A stretch of 64,000 bases of DNA from Fasciolopsis buskii (Eukaryota > Platyhelminthes > Trematoda > Plagiorchiida > Fasciolidae). Within the stretch, counting starts at the first letter, position 1; every line of letters starts with the position of its first letter. The position numbers and the translations under genes are program-made. Below are positions 10,030 through 22,639 of this stretch, one piece after another. The stretch is taken from positions 43,489 through 107,488 of the forward strand of contig LUCM01005907.1 in NCBI GenBank assembly GCA_008360955.1, given 5' to 3'. The notes under the pieces were generated by a model, which worked only from the letters and a program-made list of their open reading frames with translations, was not told the origin of the DNA and did not search any database.

Positions 10030-13000
10030 TTCTGAATGAAGTTACATTTTTAAACAAACGCTAAAACCGTTGACATTAAAGAAATGAATAAACTTAAACA
10101 TTTTCATGCGCATATGCAAAACAAGTCACGGGAAAAACAGTCGAGTAGATTTTGTACAAGCAAGTTGGAGGTGTGAGCTTTTCGGTCACACTGTAGGCGC
10201 AAAGAAATTCACGCGGTGGTTTTGGGTTGCACCATTTTCGGATGTGCACCGGTCGAACAAATCACGAACAGTAACAGCGAAACGAGGAGAAATCGAGAGT
10301 AAAAATAATGGAAATGTTCTACTAAAGCTCTTTTCCTTTATCCAAATCTGTAGTACACTCAACGGAAAACTTCTTCTTTCAGGCATTTTTGTAAAATCAC
10401 GGCTACTCACTTCGAAGTTACTGACTAAGCCCGCTTTTATTGATTCTTGAACAGGTCAGTCTATAACAATGCATTAGGAAATGTTCAAGGGATTAGTTCA
10501 GTATGACAAAAAATGGATGTAAATGAGATTAGTTGAAATCCGTCTCAAACACCACGTATAACATCACTCCGGATGGACTTGTCGTGCAGATTTTGGGAAT
10601 TCGACTTCACCATGCAACCCGAAGGCAACTAAATTAAGCGTGTTCGCGATGAATCCCATAGTAACTGACAGAAATGTATGTGCGCCCAAAAATAACAGGA
10701 AACACTAACGACAAGTGCTGTTTCACTGCTGCTGTTACTACCGGTGCCGCCATTACCGCTACCACTAGTGTTGCCATGTTATTACTATTACAACTGCTAC
10801 TATTTTTGCCACTATCAATAAGATTATAATCAGTATTGTTACACTATTTCATCGTTATTTCAATTAGCACACAAATTGGACTGCTTTCTGCAAAATCAAA
10901 GATACTGGCCTAAAATGCGAAGCAGATGACGATCTGCCTCATGTTGAAATAAACTCGTTGTAGAAAAAACCTCTCGGTTCTGAGTTCCATCACGAAACTT
11001 CTTTCTGTTTTACAGCTGAATTATCACAGACTCCAATCAACAGCAAAATCAAACAACATTCAATCTGGAAAATTCATTCAAACGCTTTTTTTGAAATTTG
11101 GTATTTTCTTTCTTCATCCACAATGGTTGATGCTCTCATTCTACTAGCACTTGGTCAATGAATACTTCGTCGTGTTTCACGAAAAAGTAACATCAGTTAT
11201 CGGTTGTGATATTATCACAGATTGTGTGAGAGTAAACACGTTTCATGATGACAAATTCAGTGTTTTCATGCGAGGAGCTATTTCGCATGCATGGAAGCTT
11301 TCACAAAACCCATTGGGACTGACACGTTGCACGCACGCTTCCACGAGCAGTCTCAAGACCTTTTAATCCCGCATATGGAACCGACTAATTCCTCGGGTTT
11401 ACAAGGCAGTGGTGACTAATGTTTGGAAGCATACAATTTATTTACGTGACAAAAAACGAGAGTGGGGAACTTATGTATCGTTTCTTTATGTTCTAAAACA
11501 GTTATTTTTAATTTATATTAAAAAATGGTCATTGCACAGATGTAAGTTGTGCACACCAGTATGCGGTGTTTGGTTTTGTGTTGGTACCTGTGCGTACTTT
11601 GCCAGCGCGCGATTATTTTCAGGGGGTGCGATGTGTGGAAGTAAAGTGTCCTGTGTAGTCAGATCAAAGTTCGCAAATTAAAAACTAACAGTGTTTTAAA
11701 TGACTTTGTATTTTCCGCTTAATATCCAGCATAGTCACCGGCATTTGCTATGTTGCTCTCTAATAGGACCGTTGTGGATTGAATTGAGAGTAAACACGAA
11801 CACAAATCTCCCCATTGTAGGCTCAGATAAAATCCCTAAAAATCAGTAACAGCAAAAAGGAAGAAAGAAGAACGTAAGATCGCATTAAATGTAAAGATAT
11901 GAAATGACATTTCCTAAAATCTGCTCCCTTGGTCCATTAGTATAATCAGCACGATTATGAATTTGCTCTAGTGACCTGTAAATAAATAGTTTATTCTTAG
12001 ACACGCTATCATTGTTCTGCCAACGGGACGTCCTCGTGATTCATTACCCCAAAATATTTTATGCCTTAACATGAACTACTGTGAAAACTAGCATATCTCC
12101 ACACTTTTGTTTTGTTTTTCTTCACACATAATGACTTCACTTCGCAGCTTGAGATGTCGACGAAAACAAAAGTTTTAACAAAGATGCAAGAACATTTCTC
12201 CATAGAGGGGCGAAAAATATGGATACCTAGACAAGTAGACCAATTAAACCCTGGCGACAGTCAAAACAGAGACATCTGATGCTATCCATGAGAAGTAGAG
12301 AAATCACGGAGACTGGTCACTCTTCTCCGTAAAGATTAAAACTTCATTGGCTCGAGAACAATACGAAATTACTATGGATGGTGAAGTATTCATGTGTGCA
12401 CAGCAATAATTGTTTTTTGGTAGAAGTGCGAACAGTAAACGCGTAAAATAACAGAAATTGCCTAAGTCATGCAGGTCGTGGTAGCGAGCAATATGGTACT
12501 GGAGCTTGCGTTTAAATTTTGCTCTTCTGTGCGAGCAAATCACACTTTGCTGTACTGAACTGACCAAGTCATTTTAAGCTGAAAGGTAAACTTTGAAAAG
12601 CATTTAGCTTGGGGAATAATTGTTAGAACTCAAATTCATCTTTTCGGAATTACTCCACTAACTTTTGGGACAGCGAGGGGAACAGAGAAAGCGAGAGAAA
12701 GAGAAGATAGTGCGCTCTCCGGGTTGTTTTTTAAAGACGGGTCATAATTCCAGTGCTACTCAAAAATCCATACTTTTCGTTTTTCGATTTGTTTCCTAGC
12801 AGTCTCACTCCGATATTGACTCTGTTGGTGAACTTCACGAGCAACGTCCAAGAGACCGTAAAAGGTTTGCACAGGTCATTCCTTTTTGTTCTACCATAAA
12901 TCGGCAACCACAATCTATTTCTCACATACTGTGTCTCTCGGGGAACAATGTACATCGAATTGGGCTATCTGCCATCTTCCCAAACACAAGGCTTCGTCAA

Positions 13001-14750
13001 TTCAACATATTCATAATCTGTGATTCCGTGAAAAATAAAATCCAGTGGGACTAGTAAGTTTGCCGCTCGAATTTCACCAATTATATAAAGCGATTACTAC
13101 TCTATTACCGGTAATGGTCAGATATCTTAAAAAACAACTTATGAACAACAAATTTTATACTTTTGTATTCAGGGAATTTTAAATTGCTTTTGAAACAAAA
13201 CGCTAGTGAAAAGAGTGAGTGAAACTTCTTACTTTGAGCAGAAGAACTAGCTGATATGACTCTAATTTCAGATTGCGTGTGGTGGCTAGACAAGCACTCG
13301 TTTGGCATAACTATATTTTTTATAATTAACGTTCATAGTAGCTCGAGTTGTGTGTATTCAGGTAATTTTGATGTTTTTTAGTTACTCCTTTAGACACCAA
13401 AACTTTCCCCATCTCTACTAGAAGACATTATTTTGTGCACTAGCAATAGGAACATTAGGCGTAGTAAAACTGTTTTGATTTAAACACTAATCTCGGTGCT
13501 AAGGACCTATTTAAATGTTGTGATGGTTTCAGGTTGGCCCTTAGTATAATTAGGGTCCGTAAGACTAACCCAACGGCTTTCACGAAAAAAGAGATTTTTG
13601 AAAACAGTGATAGAACGATGTTGTTTTTCACAGGAGTTCGTGCTAAAATATAAAATATTGTGCATTAGTAAATTATAAAAATCCCTGGTCGGCCGAACAA
13701 AGTCAGTGAACGGATGCCCGAGGACAAATCACTTATGTACGAAAAGCTGTTCGGTACATTTTGCCCACGGAATATTTAAGATTTTAATACATTAGATTTC
13801 GCCTACTTCGGAGCAGACAAGGAACCAAGCAAACAAATATTGAGACTGTTTACATGCTTGACGTTATCTATCAATAGCTGATGTTTCACTCAATCTCAAA
13901 CAATCAGCAGCTAAAAGGCCACGGTTTTTCATCCACAACGTCATCAAATGGGCCTTACGCCATTCTGTTGTCCATCGCTAAATGAACTAGACCACTTACG
14001 AAACGGGTCTAATGAGTTGGGTATAGCCGGCGAAATATCACCGAGTACACCATCCAAACTGCGGTCTTCTTCCGATACCATCAGCACAGTCTTGCAAAAT
14101 TTCTACTCTCAGCAAATAAACTAAATTTGTGGATTTGTGAAATTGTCAAAGTTTATCATTATTATTATTACTCTGCAATCCAAACTTTAAATGGGGATAT
14201 TTTGGCTGGCAAATGAATATAGTTATTACCGTACTTGGTGATGAAGAAGTCCCAATTTTTTGAGAATCTTCTATATTCTAATCAATTCTGAAGAAACCCG
14301 TAGCAAATCTTGGTGCTTTTAACCGGAACAAAATGCATGCAAAAATTCATTCACTGAATTTAAGTGAATTGTCCCGTCTGTCCAAGAATGGGAATGCTTG
14401 CGCGGCGATTCTACCGACCAAACGTTCGAGTTTTGGTCCGGATGAAGTCGATTACCAATTCACAGCGCGATTCGCCCAAAAAATAGACTTCCCACGTTCT
14501 GGATCTTACTTTGAAATCTCATAGTAAAATGTAGCCCAATTTGATGCGGAACCAAAAGAAGAACAAGACTGCTCCGCAAATTCTAAGGTGCGATTCATGA
14601 ATCCAAAACTACGTACACAACAACCATACCTTTGACAGTGAGCTTCAGTCACTACCCAGCCAAAAAATATGGTCAAAAATAGGATAAACATATGCGTGAA
14701 AATGAACACTCGATGAAAGAGAATGAATAAAAAGTACCTGTCCCGTGGTT
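10030..14750. other. AT-rich stretch, no supported gene
   Basis: Contains an imperfect trinucleotide tract (10,715-10,870, listed separately) and a purine-rich tract at about 12,668-12,712 with repeated GAGAAA-type units. Frames at 10,106-10,450 (plus) and 12,731-12,955 (minus) are unrecognised and have no splice support. Confidence 0.45.
10715..10870 (+). repeat. Degenerate trinucleotide (ACT/GCT-like) tract
   Basis: Runs of TGCTGTTACTACC, GCCATTACCGCTACC and TTACTATTACAACTGC show an old, interrupted triplet microsatellite. Stops interrupt all frames, so no coding role is seen. Confidence 0.5.
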
Positions 14751-14956
14751 AAAGCAAACACAACAGATTTTGCATGCTTGATCAGGTCCAACAAACATTT
14801 GCCTGAGCGTGATAACCAAAAATCAATGTTAACGAACGGAACGTCAACAGTCGACCAATGTGGGCGATAAAATGAAAGTGGACTGTAACAAAGCAAGCCG
14901 CCCCAAGTCAAATGACCCGTGACTGCACCAAATGTGCGTAAAATAATCTCAACTGG
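14750..14956 (-). CDS. Candidate internal exon, membrane-like peptide
   Basis: Part of a 118-codon minus frame (14,645-15,001). A pyrimidine-rich acceptor (GTTTTGTCCTTAAG) followed by CTCTCCAG would start an exon near 14,956. A donor, CGGGACAG followed by GTACTT, would end it near 14,740. The frame encodes a peptide containing AVTGHLTWGGLLCYSPLSFY and then KSVVFALTTGQ, hydrophobic with scattered Trp and Tyr. I do not recognise the family. ORFs of this length are expected by chance, and the donor is only moderate. Confidence 0.16.
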
Positions 14957-14959
14957 AGA

Positions 14960-17900
14960 GCTTAAGGACAAAACAACGAAGGACAAGTACATCGAGCCCA
15001 AAATAGACAGCGACCGAAACCCGTGTCATTACGAGCAAGTTGGACAGGACTAGACTGGTATCGGGAGAGGAATGAACAAAAGAGGGGAGGGAATTTTCAA
15101 CCAATTCGGATGTTACAGCGATCCTCCAGGACGGTGTGCAGTTATTTCAGGGTCTCTTGTTTTCAAGATAGATCCGGAACTGTTCATTGCTGGTTAACAA
15201 TAAACATACGACTTAGAGTGAGTAAGACAGCAAGAAATGTGTACAATGAATTGACAGAAAGCGCAATACATGTCAACGGAATGAATGAGAACAATTAGGG
15301 ACTGCGGATCGGACTGCGTAGTCAAAATCCAAATAACAAATCACACATTTATGGCTTACAGTGCCCTTATTGATTACTTTCTCACCATTAGTCAGACATT
15401 ATCATGCGTTTAAATAAATACCAACCGCGGTATCCCTTGCTATGTTCGATTTACTTCAAAAAGAGCAAAGTTTGCACCACTTAAAACACTATATAGGAAT
15501 ATGATAAAAATGTAATTTAACTTCCAAATTAGAATACGTTTCCAATTTATGCGATACCTAAGGTCATATTTTTTCTCTGAAGACTGTTTATAAATAAATA
15601 AATTCGAAAGCGATACAGACGCAAAAGTACAGCTTTCAACAACGACAGGTTGATCAGTCCTTGATCAAATATTGACCATAATGCATTATTTGATGAATAA
15701 AATTTTCTTCTGTTCATGCTTTGTGTTAATCCGCATTGCTTACCCAGAACAAATTGCTTGAGAAATTCCGGAGATCTGTTTGCCGTTTTAGTCTGCCTCG
15801 GAAAATAACCCTTCACAAATTGCGACCGAATGTAACATATTTCCCAACCAGTCTGACACTTCTTTCGGTATTTTCACTTGAATGATCAAACTTTTCAACT
15901 GGAACGCCATCTTCAAACTATCGATGTTTTGCCCAAAACCTCATACCGCGAGACAGTGGTGCTTTTGTTAAATACCATAAACAAAGTTCCACGTGGTGTT
16001 TATCACTTGTCACATTTCGATGCGACAATGTCCAGGATTTTTTCCCGGTTTCAGTTCCGCCAATGTTCACTCCAGTTTTCATTCATTCATTACCTAAGTA
16101 TTAAATTCATTTGGTTGTTCGCTCATTCAATCATTGATTCAGTTTGTCAGTCATTGGGAGGGAAACTATGCAGTGAGTGCGCCCGTTATTAGATAGAACT
16201 TTATGTTGTAAGAATCCACCTAGAAGTGTAACCTTAAGCCGATTTGAAACACGGATAAGTGCATTACCAATTTTTCTAACCGGAACGAGTGACAATGAAG
16301 GAAACGCATTTCACCAGGCTTTTGGGCCTAGGGTGAAGAGTGAGCGATTACTTGTACGCATATCACCTGAAAAGCTTTAATTTGTTGAATAACGAATTCA
16401 GTGAATGCGTCTCTGAGTACATGGCTACCAGAAAGTTAGAACTTGAGGGACACAGAAATTACAATAAGATTTTTTTCACAAGAGACCAAGGACAATGATG
16501 GAATGACCCTTGAGCCAATGAATTGGAGCTAACAAAATGGTAAAATGACCTAATTGTATTCATAAGCGGGCAGTGTATTTTCAAATGTTAAATGCAAAGG
16601 AGAGGCGTTTTAATTTTGTGAAAGCCTGGTTCACTTGATGTCAAGCTGCAAGACCTCAATCCTGTACCACCCAAATCTACTTTACTCGAAACGAAACACG
16701 ACTGAGTTGTTCCCCATTAATTGATGCTAAACTGCAAGCGTCGCCTAAGATCGCGAACTTTAGGAATTTCGTGAAGGGAAACATGGTCCCGTAATTAAGT
16801 GAATTAGTGAACAAATTGTAATCCATGATCCAATTTAACAGTTTTGTTGTCAAACCGAAAACCATGAGCTACAAACAGGACAAACACTTCACCGACCTGA
16901 GTGTTTAAACCCTTATGCACACTTCGCGGGACACAAGGAAACACAAATTTTTAAAATTTCTCCTCTTAGATTTTTTTCTTGCAATGTGATGCATGGAGCG
17001 AGCAAGCGCCTGAGCGTGTTAGACAAAAGGGACCGCGAATCGTCATCCTGAAATTTGGTTTGGTGTAAAATGACTTGAGGTCTGCATAGGTCAAACATGG
17101 GTGATTACGTGCACTGGAATCGGATCTCAGGCCCTGTGACTAATCTTAGTTACAAAACTAATTTTCTTGATAATGTGAATGGACTCACTTGCAATCGTTC
17201 ACTGGTATCATACCTTTCCCTTTTCCCACGTGCCGGTTAGCTTAGTCGAAACTTCTGCCTCGAATATTTCTCCCAACCTTCACTTCAGTATTTTCGTGAG
17301 ACATCGTAAACATGTCAGAAATGTCCCACAGAATATTTGGCGACGACGAGTAAACCTCCCTCTATTGGCTCTAATTTATCAAGACCAACATAGCTGCGTG
17401 TTCATAGTAGACCAGGAAATGAGAAACGTTTCAAAACATTCGTGGACTGTATAACCGTAAGTGTCCAGTCATTTTACCCACATATTGCCCATCAAGACGA
17501 TCTGTGTACTGATTTTTGTTCTGATTGTCGTTATGAAATATACCGATTTCGTGGGATCAGCAAAAGTTTGAAACACTCCTACTTTTCTTAGTAAGTTGAT
17601 CACTGAATATTTGCTTCTCTTTTTGGGAACATTTAACCTCAGGAACGTATCAGTGTTTTAACCAGCCCCACTTTATTTAAAGGTGAGATATTCTAAACCT
17701 CGGTGAAATTGACTGTTGGTGGTTGCCTTAAAAGCGGTTTGTTTGTTTCACAGGAGAGTTTCACTTCTTACGGAGTGGCTGCTTTTCTTGATCAGAGAAT
17801 TCAGAATGATCGGTGAAGGTACTAATACCCAACTGCCGATAAAGAACTTCATTCTAAGGATACTGTCCTATCAGAGTTGAGCTGACTGCACCGCAAGCGA

Positions 17901-20708
17901 GCTGGGCACTGATGGTCGCTTAGTAGCGTGTGCAATACACAGGACTTCTTCATGTACTAGCATGCGAGTGCAAGTAATGTTTTGACAGAGCCCCGAGTCT
18001 CAGCAAGCAAGGGACGAGTGTGACCTTGAAAACCAGCCTTGTTTGGTCAGTGGTAGGCAGAACAAGCATAAGTAGGGTGGACTTACGCAAGTGAGTGAAC
18101 AACACGTCCGGATTTGCGCTACACTGCTTTCTGTTGAGTTGTTGCTATCGCACAAACACTCAGTTTACAGTTGCTCTACGGATGAATAACTGAATGTGGC
18201 GTTGCCGATTAAGACTTGGTCGCGGTTAATGAGATCTGATTGACTGATTTACGTTTGCAATTAGGATACGAGTTGTCCATGCACTGGTTGTAAATATGTA
18301 ATAAATCACAAAATACAAAGTGATCGAATAAACAGCTGGGCAGTTCAACTGATAATTTACATTGCGTAGGCTACATCGACAGCCAACAAGCGACGATTCC
18401 ATTTCATGGATTCTTGCACCACAATAATTACCAGGTTGTCTAACCCACTGCTCATGATTCGAAAGCAGCATTATGATGGACAGCAGTTTTTGCAAGTCAC
18501 TTATTTGGATATTAATCCAAATCGTTGTTATTTTATCAGTAGCTTGCACGTTCTATCGAATTGTGTTCTACTTTTGGGCTGTGCAGAACAGAGCGTGATG
18601 TATTAGATATATGTGTGAAGAAATAAATTGCCCAGTCAGTCAGTCTGATTCTATCTGGTCGATTTGTTAATACTGAATTGACTGAGGCAAAGCCCAGACG
18701 TACAAAAATTATCGGATTCAGCGAAGCACCTTTAATTTTCTCACTGATTTATTGCCCATCAGAAAGGAGAAACACTGCCCATCAGATAAATAAAAGTTCA
18801 GGTATCATTCCGAGTGAGTATCGTTTGTCCTCCGCATATATTCTGTCCCGAAGAGGAGAATCTAGGGGAAATTCCATCCCTCGAGTCGTCTGATACTCTT
18901 TCCGCTTGACCTAGTTGCGAAGATGTAATCCGTTAGGGAGTAGTATGTGACAATTAAGTACGGCGGTTGGGAAATTTTTGTAATTCCTTTCGATCTATCG
19001 CTACCGATAAATTCGGATTAGTTCAAAATGTCAACTAACTTTCTGTACGTGCTGGTCACTTGTATTGTTATAAAATCTTTGTACACTATTGATGAGAACA
19101 GTTTGAGTCATAACTAAAAACAGTCACATTTACAGTAACAAATTTTAGTAATGTGCACAAAGAGTCGATGAAATGAATCACCACGCCAAACTGATAGATA
19201 GAATAAAACATTATTTAGCTAATAACCCGTTTACAACGGGAAAATTTCCTAAAACCGTTTTCAGTGGAAAACTGTCTCAGAGACGACACCTTATGCAGCC
19301 GAAATGTCCGTAGATTACACCAGTCACTGACTGTGTTATGCTGTAGCATCATAAGTGTACCACTGGACAAAAGTGGTACATTATTTCTTTGATACACCTC
19401 AAACCAAATTTTAGCTTATGATCGTTTAATCGGACTGGTCAGTTTGAAAAGTTGTGTTGCAGTTGTAAACAAGATCATACCCTTACTCTTGGACATTTGG
19501 ATTCCTTGTGAGACGTGCAGGAACAATCTACGAAAACATCTTACGACCTCATGAGTGAATTGATCAAACGTATTATCATAAACTTACGACACTTCCTTAT
19601 ACTCGGGAATGATACACAGTTTCAAGTTTATCGGGAAGCACGCAGTTGCTTGATTTCTAAGAATAACGTTCACTTAAAAACGGTTTTTAGTCTGAGTTTC
19701 ACTTTACCTCTTATCATGCGTCCTAAACAACTTACAATTGAACAAAAACTGGTTATCAATCTTTCTCAGATGTTGACCATTCCAAAGATTGAAAGCTGTC
19801 TGTGGTTCTATAAAAACTTCCAGTACATCTAAAATAACATGATCAAGTGTATGATTTCCCAACCTTTTTCAGGCAAATAACCGGAACTTAGGAATTACTT
19901 GGCGCAACTGGAAGTGCAGTGAACTATCGTTTAGCAGGCTGTCCGACGCGCGGTTAGTCTGCCGATGAGGACCGAAATCAAGCATAAATTAGCCCTGTGG
20001 CATTGGCTTACAGAGTTCTCCGTTGGTTTTCCGCTAACTGATTCCACGTCGTAGGTTTAGCTTGAGGATTACACCCACATTGTGAAAGCCTGTCGTTCGG
20101 TCACCGCCCTGCTTGTCTAGATGAGGCCCATCAAAGGATTCATTTCGTCTCAGCTAAACGTTTGCTTGCATACAAAGCACATTTATTAAAACAAACTAAA
20201 GTATTAGCAAATAGATCTTCAGTGGCTTTTTGGATTCACATGAAATGAAAAGCCCAAGAGGTAGCTACAGTGAAGCGGCAAGGGTATCGCCATGGCAACC
20301 GACATAATCAAGATGTCCTATCGGACAAAGCATTCTGTTTATCTAGATAACCGATATGGAACAATACTAAACATGTGATCAAAACATGCACTGGCATTTG
20401 CCCAAATGCGAACAGATTTTAGTTATTTTTCCTTGAATTTATTTTTTGATTTAACAACAAGCTTACTAATAGTCGAGTATTTTATCTCCACAACATTTCT
20501 AATTTTTCATCCGAGTCCGCACACTTTAAATTTGCAATTCCGAATAATCCTTATCACGTATAATCCACCAGCATTGCATCAGTTTATGTGGTCTAAGCAT
20601 GATTTTGTGTAAAATGTTCAATGTAATACATTCACTGGAACTATTTTCCAGGTTTGTTTTCAAGTTAAACACTATTCATTTGACTTTGAACGGAATACGC
20701 TTGTAACT
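14960..20708. other. AT-rich stretch with one GC-richer block
   Basis: No supported gene. About 17,880-18,120 is clearly richer in GC than its flanks and contains GTAAGT/GTGAGTG-like sites on both strands, so it may be the remnant of a dispersed repeat. Frames at 16,177-16,380 (plus), 16,913-17,098 (minus) and 17,179-17,454 (plus) are protein-like but unrecognised and without phase-consistent splice sites. Confidence 0.4.
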
Positions 20709-20754
20709 GTATATATACATATATATACATATATATGTATATATATATATATAT
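20709..20754. repeat. (TA)n microsatellite with C/G interruptions
   Basis: TA dinucleotides interrupted by single C or G bases (TATATACATATATATGTATAT pattern), about 46 bases. The unit is self-complementary and could form a cruciform. Confidence 0.9.
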
Positions 20755-20759
20755 TCTCG

Positions 20760-21890
20760 GTGATCATCTTAGCTGACCTTGCAGGAAAATGGGAGTTATT
20801 TGCCACCCATTTAAACAGATATCCAAGATTCAGTGCTCTGCTACTCAGCGACTTTCAAGTTGCATTCTTATCAGGTAAATTTTGCCAGGTCAAAATATTT
20901 CTCCTTTCATAGAAAGCGGCGCAGTAATAATCATTCGTGCCCTCCTACAGCGGAATATCTGTGTATACGGTCAACCAAAGGTCAAGACTGATAAACCAGG
21001 ATGTATTTGTACAAAGAACAGATAAAGGAAACGAGAAAACAGGAAATGTGATTATGAGGAACCTAAACACGTGGGCAGCAGAATGAAAAATTTGGCTTGA
21101 CATACGGTTGGATAGGTGACTAATTGTTCCCTTTTAATGAATAACGCCTAGCCAACCCTAACCCTGATTACACTTGTACTTTCCTCAGGGAAAAGTTCAA
21201 CTTTCTCAGGTTAAAAAGGATTATTAAGTTAACTGTCGGTAAATAAGGAATACATTCTTTCAGTCGCTTAATAGCACATACTAGTAAAATAAAAAATATC
21301 GTAGCGTGGACTTCAATCTTTGCCACTGTAGCAAACAACACGTAGTGAAATTTGCCCGAAAAGTTCGAAAATAACCGTGTTTAATCAAAAGAATTTGTTT
21401 ATCTAACCTAGCTGGGGAAAGTTTTAGACCTCGACGGCGTTCGTACCCACGCATGGAAGCACCCAGAGCGTTTGTACCAAGTTTGCTTTGCCAGTTACTA
21501 TACGAAGCCATGCCGAAGATGGCTTAAGCATTTTACTTGAGGATTGATGGGTACCCGCACAAATAACGTAAGCAGTGAACCTCTCATAGTTTGACTTTCA
21601 TAAGACCCCTTTTGAGTGGGTGCGTCAACAGCATCAATGGAAATTTCTCATTTTTCTCGCTCTCGGGTCTCCATCGTAATGCTTCAAATCCAGTTTAATC
21701 TTGTTCAACATTTTTGTCATACGCCCTTACTTTTGGAATTAGGGATTTGTCTGTCGTCTGAAGTACATTCGATACTTGAGGTTTAAGGTTTCAGGACCCC
21801 ATGGAGTGTCTTCCAGACGACTGACAGGAGAAGGATGCAGTACTTCTTTCCGTAAGATTCGGTATACATATAATTTAACCCTGTTTTCTA
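20760..21890. other. AT-rich stretch, no supported gene
   Basis: Nothing I can support. If the three-exon candidate at 21.9-22.6 kb (minus) is real, its next exon would lie here, but I could not identify it. Confidence 0.45.
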
Positions 21891-21891
21891 C

Positions 21892-21944
21892 CTGTATCCC
21901 CATTAAAACAGACCGAGTTATCTTTTCCAGAATTCCTCCGTAAG
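21892..21944 (-). CDS. Candidate exon C of a Cys-containing gene (minus strand)
   Basis: 53 nt between an acceptor with a long T-run (TATCTTTTTTCTACGATGGCTAACAG, split here only by function) and a donor, GATACAG followed by GTAGAA. Read in the phase left by exon B (phase 2), it stays open and gives LRRNSGKDNSVCFNG. A competing reading is the 86-codon minus ORF at 21,739-21,996, which uses another frame across the same bases. The weakest of the three linked candidates. Confidence 0.18.
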
Positions 21945-22083
21945 CTGTTAGCCATCGTAGAAAAAAGATATCAGTTGTAAGGAATGGAAAATCCATTCAT
22001 GCAATACCCATTCAAAAGATGACGGCAAAAGACGGAATCGAACGGGTAGCCTTCATTTTACTGTGTTGATCATCTTTCCTCAC

Positions 22084-22309
22084 AAAAGCAAGCAACGCAG
22101 ATAAACATCCGACTTTTGAGAACGCTTCATTTCGATGTTATTGCAAATGACCTGGTTTAAGTCATTGGAGTAGCCTCGGCGGTTGCCGTCCAACGGAGGA
22201 GGGCAGCAGGATCGATCTGTTTTTGAGCCAGTCATGGAGTATAATTCCAATAGGCACAGATTCGCCATCCTACTTTGGCACGTGACACAAAAGGTTCTTT
22301 GCACAAGAT
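22084..22309 (-). CDS. Candidate exon B of a Cys-containing gene (minus strand)
   Basis: 226 nt between the acceptor AATCCACCCAG (ending 22,310) and the donor TGCTTTT followed by GTGAGG (at 22,083). It enters in phase 1, matching the end of exon A, and is open for 74 codons. The peptide has scattered Cys: TFCVTCQSRMANLC, then RSCCPPPLDGNRRGYSND and QVICNNIEMKRSQKSD. The Pro/Gly/Asn-rich centre looks like a loop or disordered segment. No family is recognised. An ATG within it (MANLC...) could be an alternative start of a first exon. Confidence 0.28.
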
Positions 22310-22530
22310 CTGGGTGGATTTACTAACCTACACATATTTTGCATCTTCATTCCCTGTCGGAAAACCATAAAGAACTGTTGGTGCATAAAAACAAATAAAT
22401 CGTCGCACACTCAGCGCATTTTCGCCCTTGGTGTTTTTGTTTGCAAGTCTGTCAGTTTCAGCTTGTCTTTAATTAAATATTCAACAGCCTCTGAACAGCA
22501 GACTTACGGCTTTTTAATCAGCATTCTTAC

Positions 22531-22633
22531 CTTTGTTCACAAGCTGTAAGGACTTCCATTTAAAAACACAAAAATTTGCCTGCATCTCGTTGATCCATGA
22601 ATGACAATTACCTCCGCTCAGCAACCCCAATCT
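22531..22633 (-). CDS. Candidate exon A of a Cys-containing gene (minus strand)
   Basis: Acceptor TTTGATTTTTGACAAAG, then 103 open nt, then a strong donor, AACAAAG followed by GTAAGAATG. It encodes RLGLLSGGNCHSWINE and then MQANFCVFKWKSLQLVNK. It ends in phase 1, and exon B at 22,309 begins in the matching phase after an intron of about 220 bases, a normal size for short fluke introns. The AAAG acceptor is not the preferred CAG/TAG. The protein's function is unknown. Confidence 0.26.
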
Positions 22634-22639
22634 CTTTGT

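Noticed and set aside
21150..21170. CCAACCCTAACCCTG as telomeric repeat
   Set aside because: Only about two units and not continued. An internal chance match.
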